Positions 34,684-44,715 of a stretch of 64,000 bases of DNA are shown piece after piece (the stretch's first letter is position 1; every line of letters begins with the position of its first letter). The stretch is taken from assembly GCA_947625785.1 (NCBI GenBank), contig CANQPS010000013.1, positions 1 to 64,000 of the forward strand. Direction: 5' to 3'. The translations under genes and the position numbers were made by a program. Below the pieces are notes generated by a model. That model made no database searches. It saw nothing but the letters and a program-made list of their open reading frames with translations, and was not told the origin of the DNA. This DNA is from an uncultured Clostridia bacterium (GTDB lineage: Bacteria > Bacillota > Clostridia > Oscillospirales > Acutalibacteraceae).

Positions 34684-36225
34684 TTATTGTACTTTCTTTT
34701 TTTTGACTTTTTTTCTAAAAAATCCTTTTGCCTTTTTCATAGCTGCTGCAAATTCTGTCGTACGATAAAATATTAATACAAATGACATATTTTGTACGAC
34801 TGTACAAATCAGCAAACGCAAAATTAATCCTAATATTCCACCAACACCTACTAATTCACAAAATAGAAAACAAATAATACAAATTACAAGGTCTACAATA
34901 CAATAAATTCCCATCTCAACAAAATATGATTTCATACTTCTATTAAAAACATAACGGAATACCGTAAATGTTTCCCAAGGGCAACCAATAATCATACTAA
35001 AAATAGTAGATAAAATTACACCATAAAGTCCAATAAATTGAACTAATATTATATTACACACCAAATTAATAACCATCATAGCATATGGTCTAAAACGGTC
35101 TTCCCACCATATTCCTGCTGCATCTTTATAAGTAAGTATAATCCTTCTTTCCTGATATACAAAAAAATAAATTACTAATAAAATCACAATGTCCATACCA
35201 AACATTAAATCTTTACCAACCCAAATTTCCATAAATGGCTGATATAAACAAAGTAAACATATAGAACAAAAAGTTACTATCCAATTATTTAAAAATGTAA
35301 CGGTTTTAAAATCATTATATATTTTTTCTTTCTCATCAACTACAATACTGTTTCCTATTCCTGCCGTTATAGAATCATATATAATTGTTATAAAACCAAT
35401 TATAGAATTCATAATATAGTAATAGTTTCCATACTGACCAACCATTACGATACCTAAAAAAGCAGAAATTACAATATTGTCGGCAGCGTGCATTACAACA
35501 GAATTTGCTTTTGTTCCGAATAGGGCAAGTACTTTTTTACGAATAGAATCAGAAATTTCTTTACTTACTGTGCCTCTGCAAGTATAGTTAGGAAATAAGC
35601 GATCTACAATGATGGAGTTTGCGATATTTGTCAAAATTGTAAATATAGGCATAAGTATAATGTATATATAATAATTCTTGAACATAAATAAAACTAAAAT
35701 TTGGAAAATATACATTGCCGATTGAACAACTAGTGAGCGTTTACTAATAATATCTGTTCTTTGATATGCTTGTAATAAGGACTGTTTATAACCAAACATC
35801 CAATAACTTATTACTGTATTTAATAAATAAATACCATATAATACATATATATTAACATCTACATCTGCGTCCATTTTTACCAGATATTTAAGAAATGGAA
35901 TAAGTATTGACCCTACCCCTAATATAATAAATCCAATATAACGATAAATTTTTCTATATAAATTTAATAATGCACAAACTGAATCTGTATCATTTTCAGC
36001 AATAGGTCTATACATTGTATAAACCAAAGCGTGGCCTATTCCAAGTTCCGCTAAGCTAAGAAAACTAAGAATAGAGGTAAAAAGACTGTTTAAGCCAACG
36101 TATTCTGTACCCATAACATAAAGCATTACAGTACGCACTACAAAAGGGAATAAAATAACAACTAATTTATAAAAAACACCAAAACCAATATTTCTAACTG
36201 CATTTTTTGTTCTTTGAATCTTCAT
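34684..36225 (-). CDS. Wzx-type polysaccharide flippase of cluster 1
   Basis: A 513-residue integral membrane protein with 12-14 helices, beginning MKIQRTKNAVRNIGFGVFYK. It belongs to the oligosaccharide flippase superfamily and should export the lipid-linked repeat unit. The C-terminal tail is very basic (KKAKGFFRKKVKKKKVQ). AAAGGAAG precedes ATG and the start overlaps the polymerase gene by 32 bases. It is clearly paralogous to the cluster 2 flippase over most of its length, suggesting duplication or related origins of the two clusters. Confidence 0.9.
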   Translation of the reverse strand: MKIQRTKNAVRNIGFGVFYKLVVILFPFVVRTVMLYVMGTEYVGLNSLFTSILSFLSLAELGIGHALVYTMYRPIAENDTDSVCALLNLYRKIYRYIGFIILGVGSILIPFLKYLVKMDADVDVNIYVLYGIYLLNTVISYWMFGYKQSLLQAYQRTDIISKRSLVVQSAMYIFQILVLFMFKNYYIYIILMPIFTILTNIANSIIVDRLFPNYTCRGTVSKEISDSIRKKVLALFGTKANSVVMHAADNIVISAFLGIVMVGQYGNYYYIMNSIIGFITIIYDSITAGIGNSIVVDEKEKIYNDFKTVTFLNNWIVTFCSICLLCLYQPFMEIWVGKDLMFGMDIVILLVIYFFVYQERRIILTYKDAAGIWWEDRFRPYAMMVINLVCNIILVQFIGLYGVILSTIFSMIIGCPWETFTVFRYVFNRSMKSYFVEMGIYCIVDLVICIICFLFCELVGVGGILGLILRLLICTVVQNMSFVLIFYRTTEFAAAMKKAKGFFRKKVKKKKVQ

Positions 36226-37411
36226 TTAATTTTTCTTTCTTCCTTTCTGCTAAAATTATCGCATAAAAGACCATTAAGGTATTAATTGTAGTTGATTGAC
36301 AAATTCCGTAACTAAATAATGAAACACAAAAAAACATTACAAAAAATACTGAAAAAGCAGGTAAATAACGATATTTTTCTTTTACCATAGTCCAAGCCAA
36401 ATAAATAATTCTAAAATATAATGCAAATATTAACAATATTCCTATTAATCCATAATCATATAAATACTCAACTATATCATTATGTGCTAAGATATCTCTT
36501 CCACTTGAAATTACATTTAGATTAGTTGCAACAGCATTATAACCGTGTCCTATCAGCATTTTAAGTAAGCCAGAATTCTTAAACTCAGAGAAAACAATAT
36601 TCCAAATAGAAAAACGACCGCTTCCTTCATCATAAGATAACATTTTAAAACGATTGATAACATTTAAATTATATTTTCCATCAATTATAACAAATAAGAC
36701 AAATAAAATTATACCAATAACCAATAGTTTAAATAACTTTTTCCATCTCGTTGCAATACTACCATTGTTATATGCATCAAATAAATAATAAAAAACCAAT
36801 CCACCTACACAAGCAATAATTCCTGTACGCTTTGCAGAAAGAAACACAACCAATGTAACTAACAAAAAAAGTATAGTAGCACTTCTTTTATTCATAGAAA
36901 TATAAGCTAACGGAATAAAAGTAAATAAGAAATATGTTGGTCGAATCGTAGCTCCAACCAATGTATTACCCCTAAAAAATTCAGAAATTAATACTGTACA
37001 TAAACAAGCAATAACAACTACTGAAACAATAGTTAAATTTTTTAAATTTTTCAATTTTATATTGGCCTGTTTTGCTACTTGATATGTCAAGAAGAATAAA
37101 AACGGCCATTCACAAATATCATATATTGCTCTTTGATAAAGAGCAGAATTGAGGAAACTGCTTAATAACGGTATTCCAACAAAACCTAATATTAATAAAA
37201 AAGGTTCTAAATCTATTTTTTGAGTTTTTAAAATATTATATATAATTGCTAATGTACAGCACCCGGTTAAAACTAAATTATACATAAGTAAGTTATCTGG
37301 AACAGAATAACCTAAGTTACTGTAAATGTGAATAATATATACAACTAATATTAACAAATTCAACACCATAGGTATACGATAATTATTACTTCGTTGTATC
37401 TTAATTCGCAT
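36194..37411 (-). CDS. Wzy-type polymerase of cluster 1
   Basis: A 405-residue protein with about ten transmembrane helices. It has an O-antigen-ligase-like periplasmic loop that includes YDEGSGRFSIWNIVFSEFKN and MLIGHGYNAVATNL, the usual position of the catalytic arginines and the GHGYN-like motif. It would polymerise repeat units flipped by the neighbouring Wzx, with which it overlaps by 32 bases. An AAGGAGTGATG ribosome binding site supports the start. Family assignment rests on topology, the loop motif and context. Confidence 0.82.
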   Translation of the reverse strand: MRIKIQRSNNYRIPMVLNLLILVVYIIHIYSNLGYSVPDNLLMYNLVLTGCCTLAIIYNILKTQKIDLEPFLLILGFVGIPLLSSFLNSALYQRAIYDICEWPFLFFLTYQVAKQANIKLKNLKNLTIVSVVVIACLCTVLISEFFRGNTLVGATIRPTYFLFTFIPLAYISMNKRSATILFLLVTLVVFLSAKRTGIIACVGGLVFYYLFDAYNNGSIATRWKKLFKLLVIGIILFVLFVIIDGKYNLNVINRFKMLSYDEGSGRFSIWNIVFSEFKNSGLLKMLIGHGYNAVATNLNVISSGRDILAHNDIVEYLYDYGLIGILLIFALYFRIIYLAWTMVKEKYRYLPAFSVFFVMFFCVSLFSYGICQSTTINTLMVFYAIILAERKKEKLNEDSKNKKCS

Positions 37412-37424
37412 AGTACATCACTCC

Positions 37425-38663
37425 TTATTGTTCCAAATACTCTTTTATTTCGTTCACACACTTATGTTTTGGCAATTTCTGAGCAAGTTTGATAATAGTT
37501 TCTTTTTCTTGCAAATAATTGCTTTCAAGTTTAAATAAACATTCCATTAAATTTTTATTATCTTTTTGATTTGTAATATCAATTACATATTGTTCTTGAT
37601 TAAATAATTTAGCAAGCTCCATATACTTTACAGACCAACCTAATACCAAACACGGTACACCTTGTTGATATGCGTGTAAAACAGCGTGAAAACGAGATGC
37701 TGCAATATAATCAAATTGATTAACAAATTCTGAATACTCTGTGCACTCAAATTCTCTTTCAATTAATTGAACTTGCTCTTTACGAATTTTTATCTGATTA
37801 TATATTTTTTTACAAAGTTCCAAATCTTTAGAGTGTCGGAAAATAACAACATTCTTTCCCCATTCTGTCAATTGATTAATCAATTCTTCATATGCCAATA
37901 ACACACTTTCGGAATTGCCGTGCTCGACAGTCTGAAAATTTGGGATAATCGCTACATTATTTTTTGTTTTAAGATTTATAATTTTGTTTTCCGGTACATC
38001 ATAATAAATCATAGATAAGTCACATTCTTTATCATTTTGAAGTACTAAATCACAACACTGTCGAACTTGTTTTAATCCGTATTTTTCACGCAATAATTTT
38101 GCCCCTTCATCTTCTCTTGCGTATATTAAATCTACTTTTTCCAAAGTTTTACGAATTCGTTTATCCATTTTCTTTTGATTACTTCCATAATCAAAAGGTC
38201 CAAAAGACTGAGGCATTAATACTACTGGTATATTATATCTTTTTGCATTTTCAATCCAATGCAAAAAACGATTATTTATTTTATAACTCCATTTTGAACC
38301 TAATTGATAACCACTAACATCTACCATTAAATCCATATTTTTTATTGTATTATGCAATTCTCTCGTGCGTTTTATAGCCTTGTCTTTTTTAAATATTTTA
38401 GCAAATATTCCACAAAAATTTAATAATAATCTAAAAATAACACTATCTTCATATTTCTGAGAATAAGAAGTTTTTCCAACAATATGAAATTTATACAATT
38501 TTTTATTATATTTTTCTGAATTATCGATAGGATAATAGTAAAACTCTGCATCCGGATAAACTTTTTTTAACTGGCAAATCGTTGAAAATAATAAAGATTG
38601 TGCACCTTTATTTCCAAATTGTGCTCCTGTAATAAAAATATTTTTTATATTCTTCACATTCAA
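37425..38663 (-). CDS. Polysaccharide pyruvyl transferase (CsaB/WcaK-like)
   Basis: A 412-residue PS_pyruv_trans family protein. It has FITGAQFGNKGAQSLLFSTI at the N-terminus, then VVLMPQSFGPFDYGSN, LIYAREDEGAKLL and the closing YIAASRFHAVLHAYQQGVPC. These motifs resemble WcaK/AmsJ-type enzymes that transfer pyruvate from phosphoenolpyruvate to a sugar. It differs from the two shorter copies in cluster 2. A four-base overlap couples it to the upstream GT2. Pyruvylation would add negative charge to the glycan. Confidence 0.85.
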   Translation of the reverse strand: MNVKNIKNIFITGAQFGNKGAQSLLFSTICQLKKVYPDAEFYYYPIDNSEKYNKKLYKFHIVGKTSYSQKYEDSVIFRLLLNFCGIFAKIFKKDKAIKRTRELHNTIKNMDLMVDVSGYQLGSKWSYKINNRFLHWIENAKRYNIPVVLMPQSFGPFDYGSNQKKMDKRIRKTLEKVDLIYAREDEGAKLLREKYGLKQVRQCCDLVLQNDKECDLSMIYYDVPENKIINLKTKNNVAIIPNFQTVEHGNSESVLLAYEELINQLTEWGKNVVIFRHSKDLELCKKIYNQIKIRKEQVQLIEREFECTEYSEFVNQFDYIAASRFHAVLHAYQQGVPCLVLGWSVKYMELAKLFNQEQYVIDITNQKDNKNLMECLFKLESNYLQEKETIIKLAQKLPKHKCVNEIKEYLEQ

Positions 38664-39655
38664 CCATTCCTTTTCACAATTGAATTGTATAACTGCATAT
38701 ATTTGTCATCAGGTATTGTATTAATTTGCTTAAAAAATCGCTTTAACTTCAACATCTGTAAGTTAGAAAATCCAAATATGCTTCTTATTAATGTTTCTTT
38801 TTTATGGATTTCTTTGGCAATATCACGCAACATTAATTTTGCTTGTTTTCGTTTTCCACTTGCAAAAAGTCGAGTTACTGCATCTCTTTTAAATAAATTT
38901 TTCATTTGTTTTTGTATAGACTCATCGAGATTTTGAATTTTATCATTATGTTTTTTGTAGATAAAATCAACCGATTTTACCCATTCATCATATTTATTTG
39001 TTAATCTTGCATTATCACAATAATCACATCTATAAATAACTAACGGTTCATTTACCACAGCAAACTGTGTTTTTTGAGAAATACGCATTAAAAGCTCATA
39101 TTCCTGCCAGAAGCGTACTGATTCATCAAACATTCCTACACTTTCCAAGATTCTTTTAGTACAAACTATTGTAGAAGTCGAACAAGGAATTTGTGTGAAA
39201 ATACGCTCGTGCATATCTCCGGAAAGATTATCATTATACTTTGGAATATATGCGAATGAACGATTAATCTCTCTTATACGATGACAATATACAAGTTCAC
39301 ATTCTGGATGTTGCTGCAAACACTTTACTTGCTTTTCTATTTTATCAGTCAGCCATAAATCATCATCATCTAAAAATGCAATTAAATCACCTCTTGCATT
39401 TTTTATTCCGGTATTTCGGGCATAATTTCCGCCTTTACTTTCTGATTTTGGAATATAGATATATCTAACTTGCTTATTTGAGGCTGCTATTTTTTCCATA
39501 AATTCACTTGTATCGTCATTAGAAGCATCATCTATAACTATACACTCTAAATTTTTGTATGTTTGATTTAATACACTCTGTAATGCATCTTCTAAATCTT
39601 TTCTACGATTATGCGTTGTAATAATAGCACTAACAAGTAAATTATCATACTCCAT
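38660..39655 (-). CDS. Family 2 glycosyltransferase
   Basis: A 331-residue GT2 enzyme beginning LLVSAIITTHNRRKDLEDAL, with CIVIDDASNDDTSEFMEK and the metal-binding motif IAFLDDDDLWLTDKIEKQ. The last 100 residues are basic and helical. It lies between UDP-glucose dehydrogenase and the pyruvyl transferase, so UDP-glucuronate is one possible donor, by position only. It ends in an ATGA-type overlap with the next gene. Confidence 0.88.
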   Translation of the reverse strand: MEYDNLLVSAIITTHNRRKDLEDALQSVLNQTYKNLECIVIDDASNDDTSEFMEKIAASNKQVRYIYIPKSESKGGNYARNTGIKNARGDLIAFLDDDDLWLTDKIEKQVKCLQQHPECELVYCHRIREINRSFAYIPKYNDNLSGDMHERIFTQIPCSTSTIVCTKRILESVGMFDESVRFWQEYELLMRISQKTQFAVVNEPLVIYRCDYCDNARLTNKYDEWVKSVDFIYKKHNDKIQNLDESIQKQMKNLFKRDAVTRLFASGKRKQAKLMLRDIAKEIHKKETLIRSIFGFSNLQMLKLKRFFKQINTIPDDKYMQLYNSIVKRNG

Positions 39656-39679
39656 TTTTTATTCCCCCTAATAGATTGC

Positions 39680-40936
39680 TTAATCTCTTTTGAAAATATC
39701 CCTCGTATAAACCTTATTTTTAACATCGTCTAATATAGCATCATATCTATTAGCAATAATTGCATCACTCTGTGCCTTAAATGTTTCAATATCATTTACA
39801 ACTCGGCTGCCAAAGAAGGTAGTTCCATTTTCCAAAGTCGGCTCAAAAATAATAACCTCGGCACCTTTACCTTTAATTCGTTTCATAATTCCCTGTATAC
39901 TGCTTTGTCTAAAATTATCACTGTTAGATTTCATTGTTAAACGATAGACACCAATTACACAATGTTTTTCTTTTTCCTTGCTGTAAACACCTTCACTATA
40001 ATAATCATAATAATTAGCCATTGATAAAACCCTATCAGCAATAAAATCCTTTCTGGTACGATTTGATTCCACAATAGCAGAAATCAAATTTTCTGGAATA
40101 TCTTTATAATTAGCGAGTAATTGCTTGGTATCCTTTGGCAAACAATATCCACCATACCCAAATGACGGATTATTGTAATAATTTCCTATACGAGGGTCAA
40201 GACATACACCATTTATTATATCTTGTGTGTTAAGTCCCTTCAATTCTGCATAAGTATCCAATTCATTGAAAAAACTTACCCTTAAAGCAAGATAAGTATT
40301 GGCAAATAACTTGACTGCCTCCGCTTCTGTAAATCCCATAAATAGTGTTTCGATATTATCTTTAATTGCTCCTTGTTTCAGGAGGTCAGCAAAGGTTTTT
40401 GCTGCATTAACTAAATGTTCATCACTTAAATCCGTTCCAACAATAATACGGCTCGGATAAAGATTGTCATAAAGGGCTTTACTTTCTCTCAAAAATTCCG
40501 GACTAAACAAAATATTATTACTCTTGGTTTTTTTTCTGATATTATTTGTATATCCAACAGGAATAGTAGATTTTATTATCATAATGGCATCGGGATTATA
40601 TCTTTGAACTAAACCGATAACATCTTCAACAGCAGTAGTATCAAAATAATTTTTTACTGAATCATAATTTGTTGGCGTAGCAATAATAACAAAATCTGCC
40701 TTACTATACGCAAGTTCCGCATCTAATGTAGCCGTTAAATCGAGTTCTTTTGTTGCTAAATATTCTTCAATTTCTTTATCTTGAATTGGTGATTTTCTTT
40801 GATTAATTAAGTCTATTTTCTCAGGTATAATATCTACTGCATATACCTTATTATGCTGAGCCAATAAAGTTGCAATACTCAAGCCAACATATCCGGTACC
40901 TGCTACTGCTATTACAGGTTTATTCTGTGTATTCAT
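39680..40936 (-). CDS. ugd: UDP-glucose 6-dehydrogenase
   Basis: A 418-residue NAD-dependent dehydrogenase of the UDP-glucose/GDP-mannose family. The Rossmann motif is [50 protein letters not shown] and the catalytic cysteine in [13 protein letters not shown] follow. It oxidises UDP-glucose to UDP-glucuronate. The length and PEFLRE motif favour Ugd over GDP-mannose or UDP-ManNAc dehydrogenases. It supplies an acidic precursor for the cluster 1 glycan. Confidence 0.93.
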   Translation of the reverse strand: MNTQNKPVIAVAGTGYVGLSIATLLAQHNKVYAVDIIPEKIDLINQRKSPIQDKEIEEYLATKELDLTATLDAELAYSKADFVIIATPTNYDSVKNYFDTTAVEDVIGLVQRYNPDAIMIIKSTIPVGYTNNIRKKTKSNNILFSPEFLRESKALYDNLYPSRIIVGTDLSDEHLVNAAKTFADLLKQGAIKDNIETLFMGFTEAEAVKLFANTYLALRVSFFNELDTYAELKGLNTQDIINGVCLDPRIGNYYNNPSFGYGGYCLPKDTKQLLANYKDIPENLISAIVESNRTRKDFIADRVLSMANYYDYYSEGVYSKEKEKHCVIGVYRLTMKSNSDNFRQSSIQGIMKRIKGKGAEVIIFEPTLENGTTFFGSRVVNDIETFKAQSDAIIANRYDAILDDVKNKVYTRDIFKRD

Positions 40937-41039
40937 AAATGTTCTTCCTTTCCAAATAAAATTTTATTAATTTTAAATCAAAGAATTTATATATAAAATC
41001 CGCAGCACATAACAAGATATCAAAAATATTTTAATATAT

Positions 41040-42131
41040 TTATTTTAATATTACATTGCAAATTCTTTCTGCATCTTTAACTGTCATATCAGCATACATT
41101 GGTAATGTAAGCACACAATCAGCAGCGTGAGCAGCCACCGGAACTGAAATATTACCATATTTTTCCTGAAAACACGAAAATTTGTTGGTAATAGGATAAA
41201 AATATTTTCTTGCAAAAATATCTTCTTTTTCAAGTTTAGCCTTAATTTCATCACGATTTTCCTTATATCCGTCAAAAATAACAGGATAATAAGAATAATT
41301 CCACACAAGGCCCTCTTCCGGTTGAATTAACTTAATTCCATCAACATTGCTCAGAAGTTCAGCATATTTATCTCCAACAACCTTACGCTTTGCAATTTCC
41401 TCGTCCAAATGTTTCAAATTACAAATACCCATAACTGCCTCAAATTCATTCATTCGGGCATTTGTACCTATATACATAGCATCTTCTTGACTTGTAAATC
41501 CAAAATTTACAATATACTGCATTGCCTCAAATAACTTTGCATCTTTATACGCAACAATACCGCCCTCAATAGTATGAAATACCTTAGTTGCGTGTGTACT
41601 AAACATAGCTGCGTCACCAAAATTTGCAGCACTAACGCCATTTAAAGTAACACCAAAAGCGTGAGCTGCATCATATACAACTTTTAAGTTATGCTTTTTA
41701 GCAATTTTATCAATAGCATTTACATCACACAAGAAGCCATAAACGTGTGTTGCAACAATAGCAACGGTTTTTTCTGTGATAGCCGCCTCTATTAGTTCAG
41801 GATTAATTGTATAGTTATCCTCTTTAACATCTACAAAAACAGGAGTCAAACCATTACGAACAATCGCATTCGTAGTAGAAATATGCGTATAAGGAGTAGT
41901 AATTACCTCTCCTTTCATATCAAGTGCTTGAAGAGCAACTTCCATTGCTACATGCCCATTGGCAAACAGCCAAACATTATTACAGCCCAGATATTTTTTT
42001 AAATCATCTTCAAAATCTTTTGATGCACTGCCACGATTAGATAACCAACGGCTTTCCCAAACAGGGCGTAATGTTTCTACATATTCTTCAAACGAAGGCA
42101 TAGATGAACGGGTAACATTAATTCTTGACAT
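41040..42131 (-). CDS. DegT/DnrJ/EryC1-type sugar aminotransferase
   Basis: A 363-residue PLP enzyme that aminates a keto-sugar nucleotide. It has the N-terminal SRWLSNRGSASKDFEDDLKK, then VVYDAAHAFGVTLNG and the PLP lysine in FSTHATKVFHTIEGG. It follows rfbA-rfbB-rfbC, so a dTDP-4-keto-6-deoxyhexose is the natural substrate. Either the D-gluco ketone (RfbB product) or the RfbC-epimerised L-sugar would fit. The absence of rfbD supports an amino sugar rather than rhamnose as the product of this locus. Which carbon is aminated (3 or 4) cannot be decided by eye. Confidence 0.88.
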   Translation of the reverse strand: MSRINVTRSSMPSFEEYVETLRPVWESRWLSNRGSASKDFEDDLKKYLGCNNVWLFANGHVAMEVALQALDMKGEVITTPYTHISTTNAIVRNGLTPVFVDVKEDNYTINPELIEAAITEKTVAIVATHVYGFLCDVNAIDKIAKKHNLKVVYDAAHAFGVTLNGVSAANFGDAAMFSTHATKVFHTIEGGIVAYKDAKLFEAMQYIVNFGFTSQEDAMYIGTNARMNEFEAVMGICNLKHLDEEIAKRKVVGDKYAELLSNVDGIKLIQPEEGLVWNYSYYPVIFDGYKENRDEIKAKLEKEDIFARKYFYPITNKFSCFQEKYGNISVPVAAHAADCVLTLPMYADMTVKDAERICNVILK

Positions 42132-42166
42132 ATTTTAGTTCTCCTTTATTTATAATGTTATATTTA

Positions 42167-42721
42167 TCAATATACAAAGTTGCAATCACTCTCATTCAAA
42201 GAAGGAGCATTTTTATCTTTTGTTGACAATACAGGTTTACTGATTTTCCAATCAATAGCAATTTCCGTATCATTGTAGTAAACGCTGCGGTCAAACTGAG
42301 GAGCATAAATTTCATCTACTACATATTGAATTTCGCTATATTCACTTCTGGAAATTACACCGTGTGCAAATCCCTTAGGCAGAAAAAGCTGCTTTTTATT
42401 ATCTTCTGAAAGTTCTACCATTATCCATTTTAAGTAAGTAGGAGAACCTTTGCGTAAATCTACTGCAACATCATCTACTACACCCTTTATGCAGCGAACC
42501 AATTTAGCTTGTGCATACGGAGCATTTTGAAAATGTAAACCCCGTATAACACCAGAACAATTATTCATAATATGATTTTCTTGTTTTGCCTGAAAATCAA
42601 TACCAACATCTTTCAAAGCTTTTTCACTATATGTTTCAAAAAAATATCCTCTATCATCTGAAAATATTTTAGGGGTTAAAATAACCACTTCTGACAATTC
42701 TGTTTTTTCTGCTATATACAT
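42167..42721 (-). CDS. rfbC: dTDP-4-dehydrorhamnose 3,5-epimerase RfbC
   Basis: A 184-residue cupin-fold epimerase (RmlC). It has the family signatures IFSDDRGYFFETYSEKAL, GVIRGLHFQ with the catalytic His, VDDVAVDLRKGSPTY and FLPKGFAHGV. It converts dTDP-4-keto-6-deoxy-D-glucose to dTDP-4-keto-L-rhamnose. Length and motifs are standard. It lies between rfbB and the aminotransferase; rfbD, the reductase completing dTDP-L-rhamnose, is absent from the window. Confidence 0.94.
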   Translation of the reverse strand: MYIAEKTELSEVVILTPKIFSDDRGYFFETYSEKALKDVGIDFQAKQENHIMNNCSGVIRGLHFQNAPYAQAKLVRCIKGVVDDVAVDLRKGSPTYLKWIMVELSEDNKKQLFLPKGFAHGVISRSEYSEIQYVVDEIYAPQFDRSVYYNDTEIAIDWKISKPVLSTKDKNAPSLNESDCNFVY

Positions 42722-42759
42722 TTTATTACCTTCTTTGTAATTTTATAAAAAATTAATTA

Positions 42760-43776
42760 TTAACGGTTATACATTTTTTTATAATAATTTTGGTATTCAC
42801 CATTAATAATAGTTTCCCACCAACTACGGTTATCTAAATACCATTGAACAGTTTTTTGAATACCATCAACAAACTTTGTTTCAGGGAACCAACCTAACTC
42901 ATCATTAATTTTGGTTGGGTCAATAGCATAACGCATATCGTGCCCCTTGCGGTCAGTAACATAAGTAATCAAACTTTCAGGTTTATTAAGAATTTTACAG
43001 ATCATCTTTACAATATCAATATTTCTCATCTCGTTATGACCACCGACATTATAAACTTCACCAACTTTACCTTTATGAACAATCATATCAATCGCTTTGC
43101 AGTGGTCCTCAACATAAAGCCAATCTCTAACATTAACACCCTTACCATATACAGGTAAAGATTTGTCGGATAACGCATTAATAATCATTAATGGAATTAG
43201 TTTTTCAGGAAAATGATACGGTCCATAATTGTTAGAACAACGGGAAATTGTTACGGGCAACCCATAGGTACGATAATAAGCAAGAACTAAAAGATCAGCT
43301 CCTGCCTTAGAACTACTATATGGAGAACTTGTATGAATTGGTGTATTCTCTGTAAAAAATAGGTCCGGTCTATCCAAAGGTAAATCACCATATACCTCAT
43401 CAGTAGATACTTGATGGTATCGTGTAATACCGTACTTACGACAAGCATCCATTAAAACAGCCGTACCCATAATATTAGTTTGAAGAAAAATACTCGGATT
43501 TTCAATAGAACGGTCAACATGGCTTTCTGCTGCAAAATTAATTACAACATCAGGCTTTTCTTCTTCAAATAATTTATAAACCGCCTCTCGATTGCAAATA
43601 TCCTCTTTTACAAAACGGAAGTTAGAATTATCCATAACAGAAGCAAGCGTTGATAAATTACCTGCATATGTCAGTTTATCCAAACAGATAATTCTATAAT
43701 TATTATGCTTTTTTAACATATAAAATATAAAATTACTTCCAATAAATCCTGCTCCCCCGGTAACAATTATAGTCAT
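42760..43776 (-). CDS. rfbB: dTDP-glucose 4,6-dehydratase RfbB
   Basis: A 338-residue short-chain dehydrogenase family enzyme (RmlB). The NAD motif is VTGGAGFIGSNF, the catalytic STDEVYGDL and the YxxxK pair in SPYSSSKAGADLLV. The conserved RCSNNYGPYHFPEKLIPL follows. It makes dTDP-4-keto-6-deoxy-D-glucose from dTDP-glucose, the branch point for RfbC and the aminotransferase downstream. Confidence 0.96.
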   Translation of the reverse strand: MTIIVTGGAGFIGSNFIFYMLKKHNNYRIICLDKLTYAGNLSTLASVMDNSNFRFVKEDICNREAVYKLFEEEKPDVVINFAAESHVDRSIENPSIFLQTNIMGTAVLMDACRKYGITRYHQVSTDEVYGDLPLDRPDLFFTENTPIHTSSPYSSSKAGADLLVLAYYRTYGLPVTISRCSNNYGPYHFPEKLIPLMIINALSDKSLPVYGKGVNVRDWLYVEDHCKAIDMIVHKGKVGEVYNVGGHNEMRNIDIVKMICKILNKPESLITYVTDRKGHDMRYAIDPTKINDELGWFPETKFVDGIQKTVQWYLDNRSWWETIINGEYQNYYKKMYNR

Positions 43777-43798
43777 ATTTTTTTCCTCTCTTTAACAC

Positions 43799-44683
43799 TT
43801 ACATAAATTTTTTCTGTAAAAACTCTTTTAAATACTGTCCATAGGTACTCTTTTTATATTTTTCAGCGATTTGTTCTAATTTACTTTCAGTAATCCATTT
43901 ATTTCTACAAGCAATCTCTTCCGGAACAGAAATTTTAATTCCTTGATATTCCTCAACCATACGAATAAAAACAGCTGCGTCTAATAGGCTATTCATTGTA
44001 CCTGTATCAAACCAAGTATAACCACGCCCAAAAACTTGCACATCTAATTTATTTTCATTTAAATACATTTGATTTAATGTAGTAATTTCAAGTTCTCCTC
44101 TTTCACTCGGCTCTACCTTTTCAGCCTTTTCCGAAACACCCTTAGGATAAAAGTACAATCCGGTTACTGCATAATTACTTTTAGGATTTTCAGGCTTTTC
44201 TTCAATAGAAATAACTCTTCCGGTTTTATCAAATTCAACTATACCGAAACGCTCCGGGTCATTTACGAAATAGCCAAAAACTGTTGCACGATTATTCTGT
44301 TCTGCATTTTTTAATGCTCCTCTGAGTTTCTGATACATACCGTTTCCATAGAAAATATTATCACCCAATATCATTGTGCAGGCATCATCACCGATAAATT
44401 CCCTTCCGATTAAAAAAGCCTGAGCCAAACCATCAGGGGAAGGTTGTTCTTTATATTCTAAATTAATTCCAAAGTTCGAGCCGTCTCCCAAAAGATTTTT
44501 AAACAATGGTAAATCATTATGTGTAGAAATTAATAGAATTTCTTGAATTCCCGCCAGCATAAGTGTAGATAAGGGATAATAAATCATTGGCTTATCATAT
44601 ACAGGGAGTAATTGCTTAGAGGAACTCAGTGTAAGAGGATATAATCTTGTACCGGCCCCACCCGCTAAAATAATTCCTTTCAT
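43799..44683 (-). CDS. rfbA: Glucose-1-phosphate thymidylyltransferase RfbA
   Basis: A 294-residue nucleotidyltransferase (RmlA). The N-terminus [17 protein letters not shown] is the nucleotide-binding signature, followed by [19 protein letters not shown], the metal site in [10 protein letters not shown] and [12 protein letters not shown]. It forms dTDP-glucose from dTTP and glucose 1-phosphate, the first step of the dTDP-sugar branch. An AAAGGAG ribosome binding site supports the start. Confidence 0.96.
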   Translation of the reverse strand: MKGIILAGGAGTRLYPLTLSSSKQLLPVYDKPMIYYPLSTLMLAGIQEILLISTHNDLPLFKNLLGDGSNFGINLEYKEQPSPDGLAQAFLIGREFIGDDACTMILGDNIFYGNGMYQKLRGALKNAEQNNRATVFGYFVNDPERFGIVEFDKTGRVISIEEKPENPKSNYAVTGLYFYPKGVSEKAEKVEPSERGELEITTLNQMYLNENKLDVQVFGRGYTWFDTGTMNSLLDAAVFIRMVEEYQGIKISVPEEIACRNKWITESKLEQIAEKYKKSTYGQYLKEFLQKKFM

Positions 44684-44715
44684 ATTAACTAAAGCTCCTT
44701 TATTAAAATTTCATT

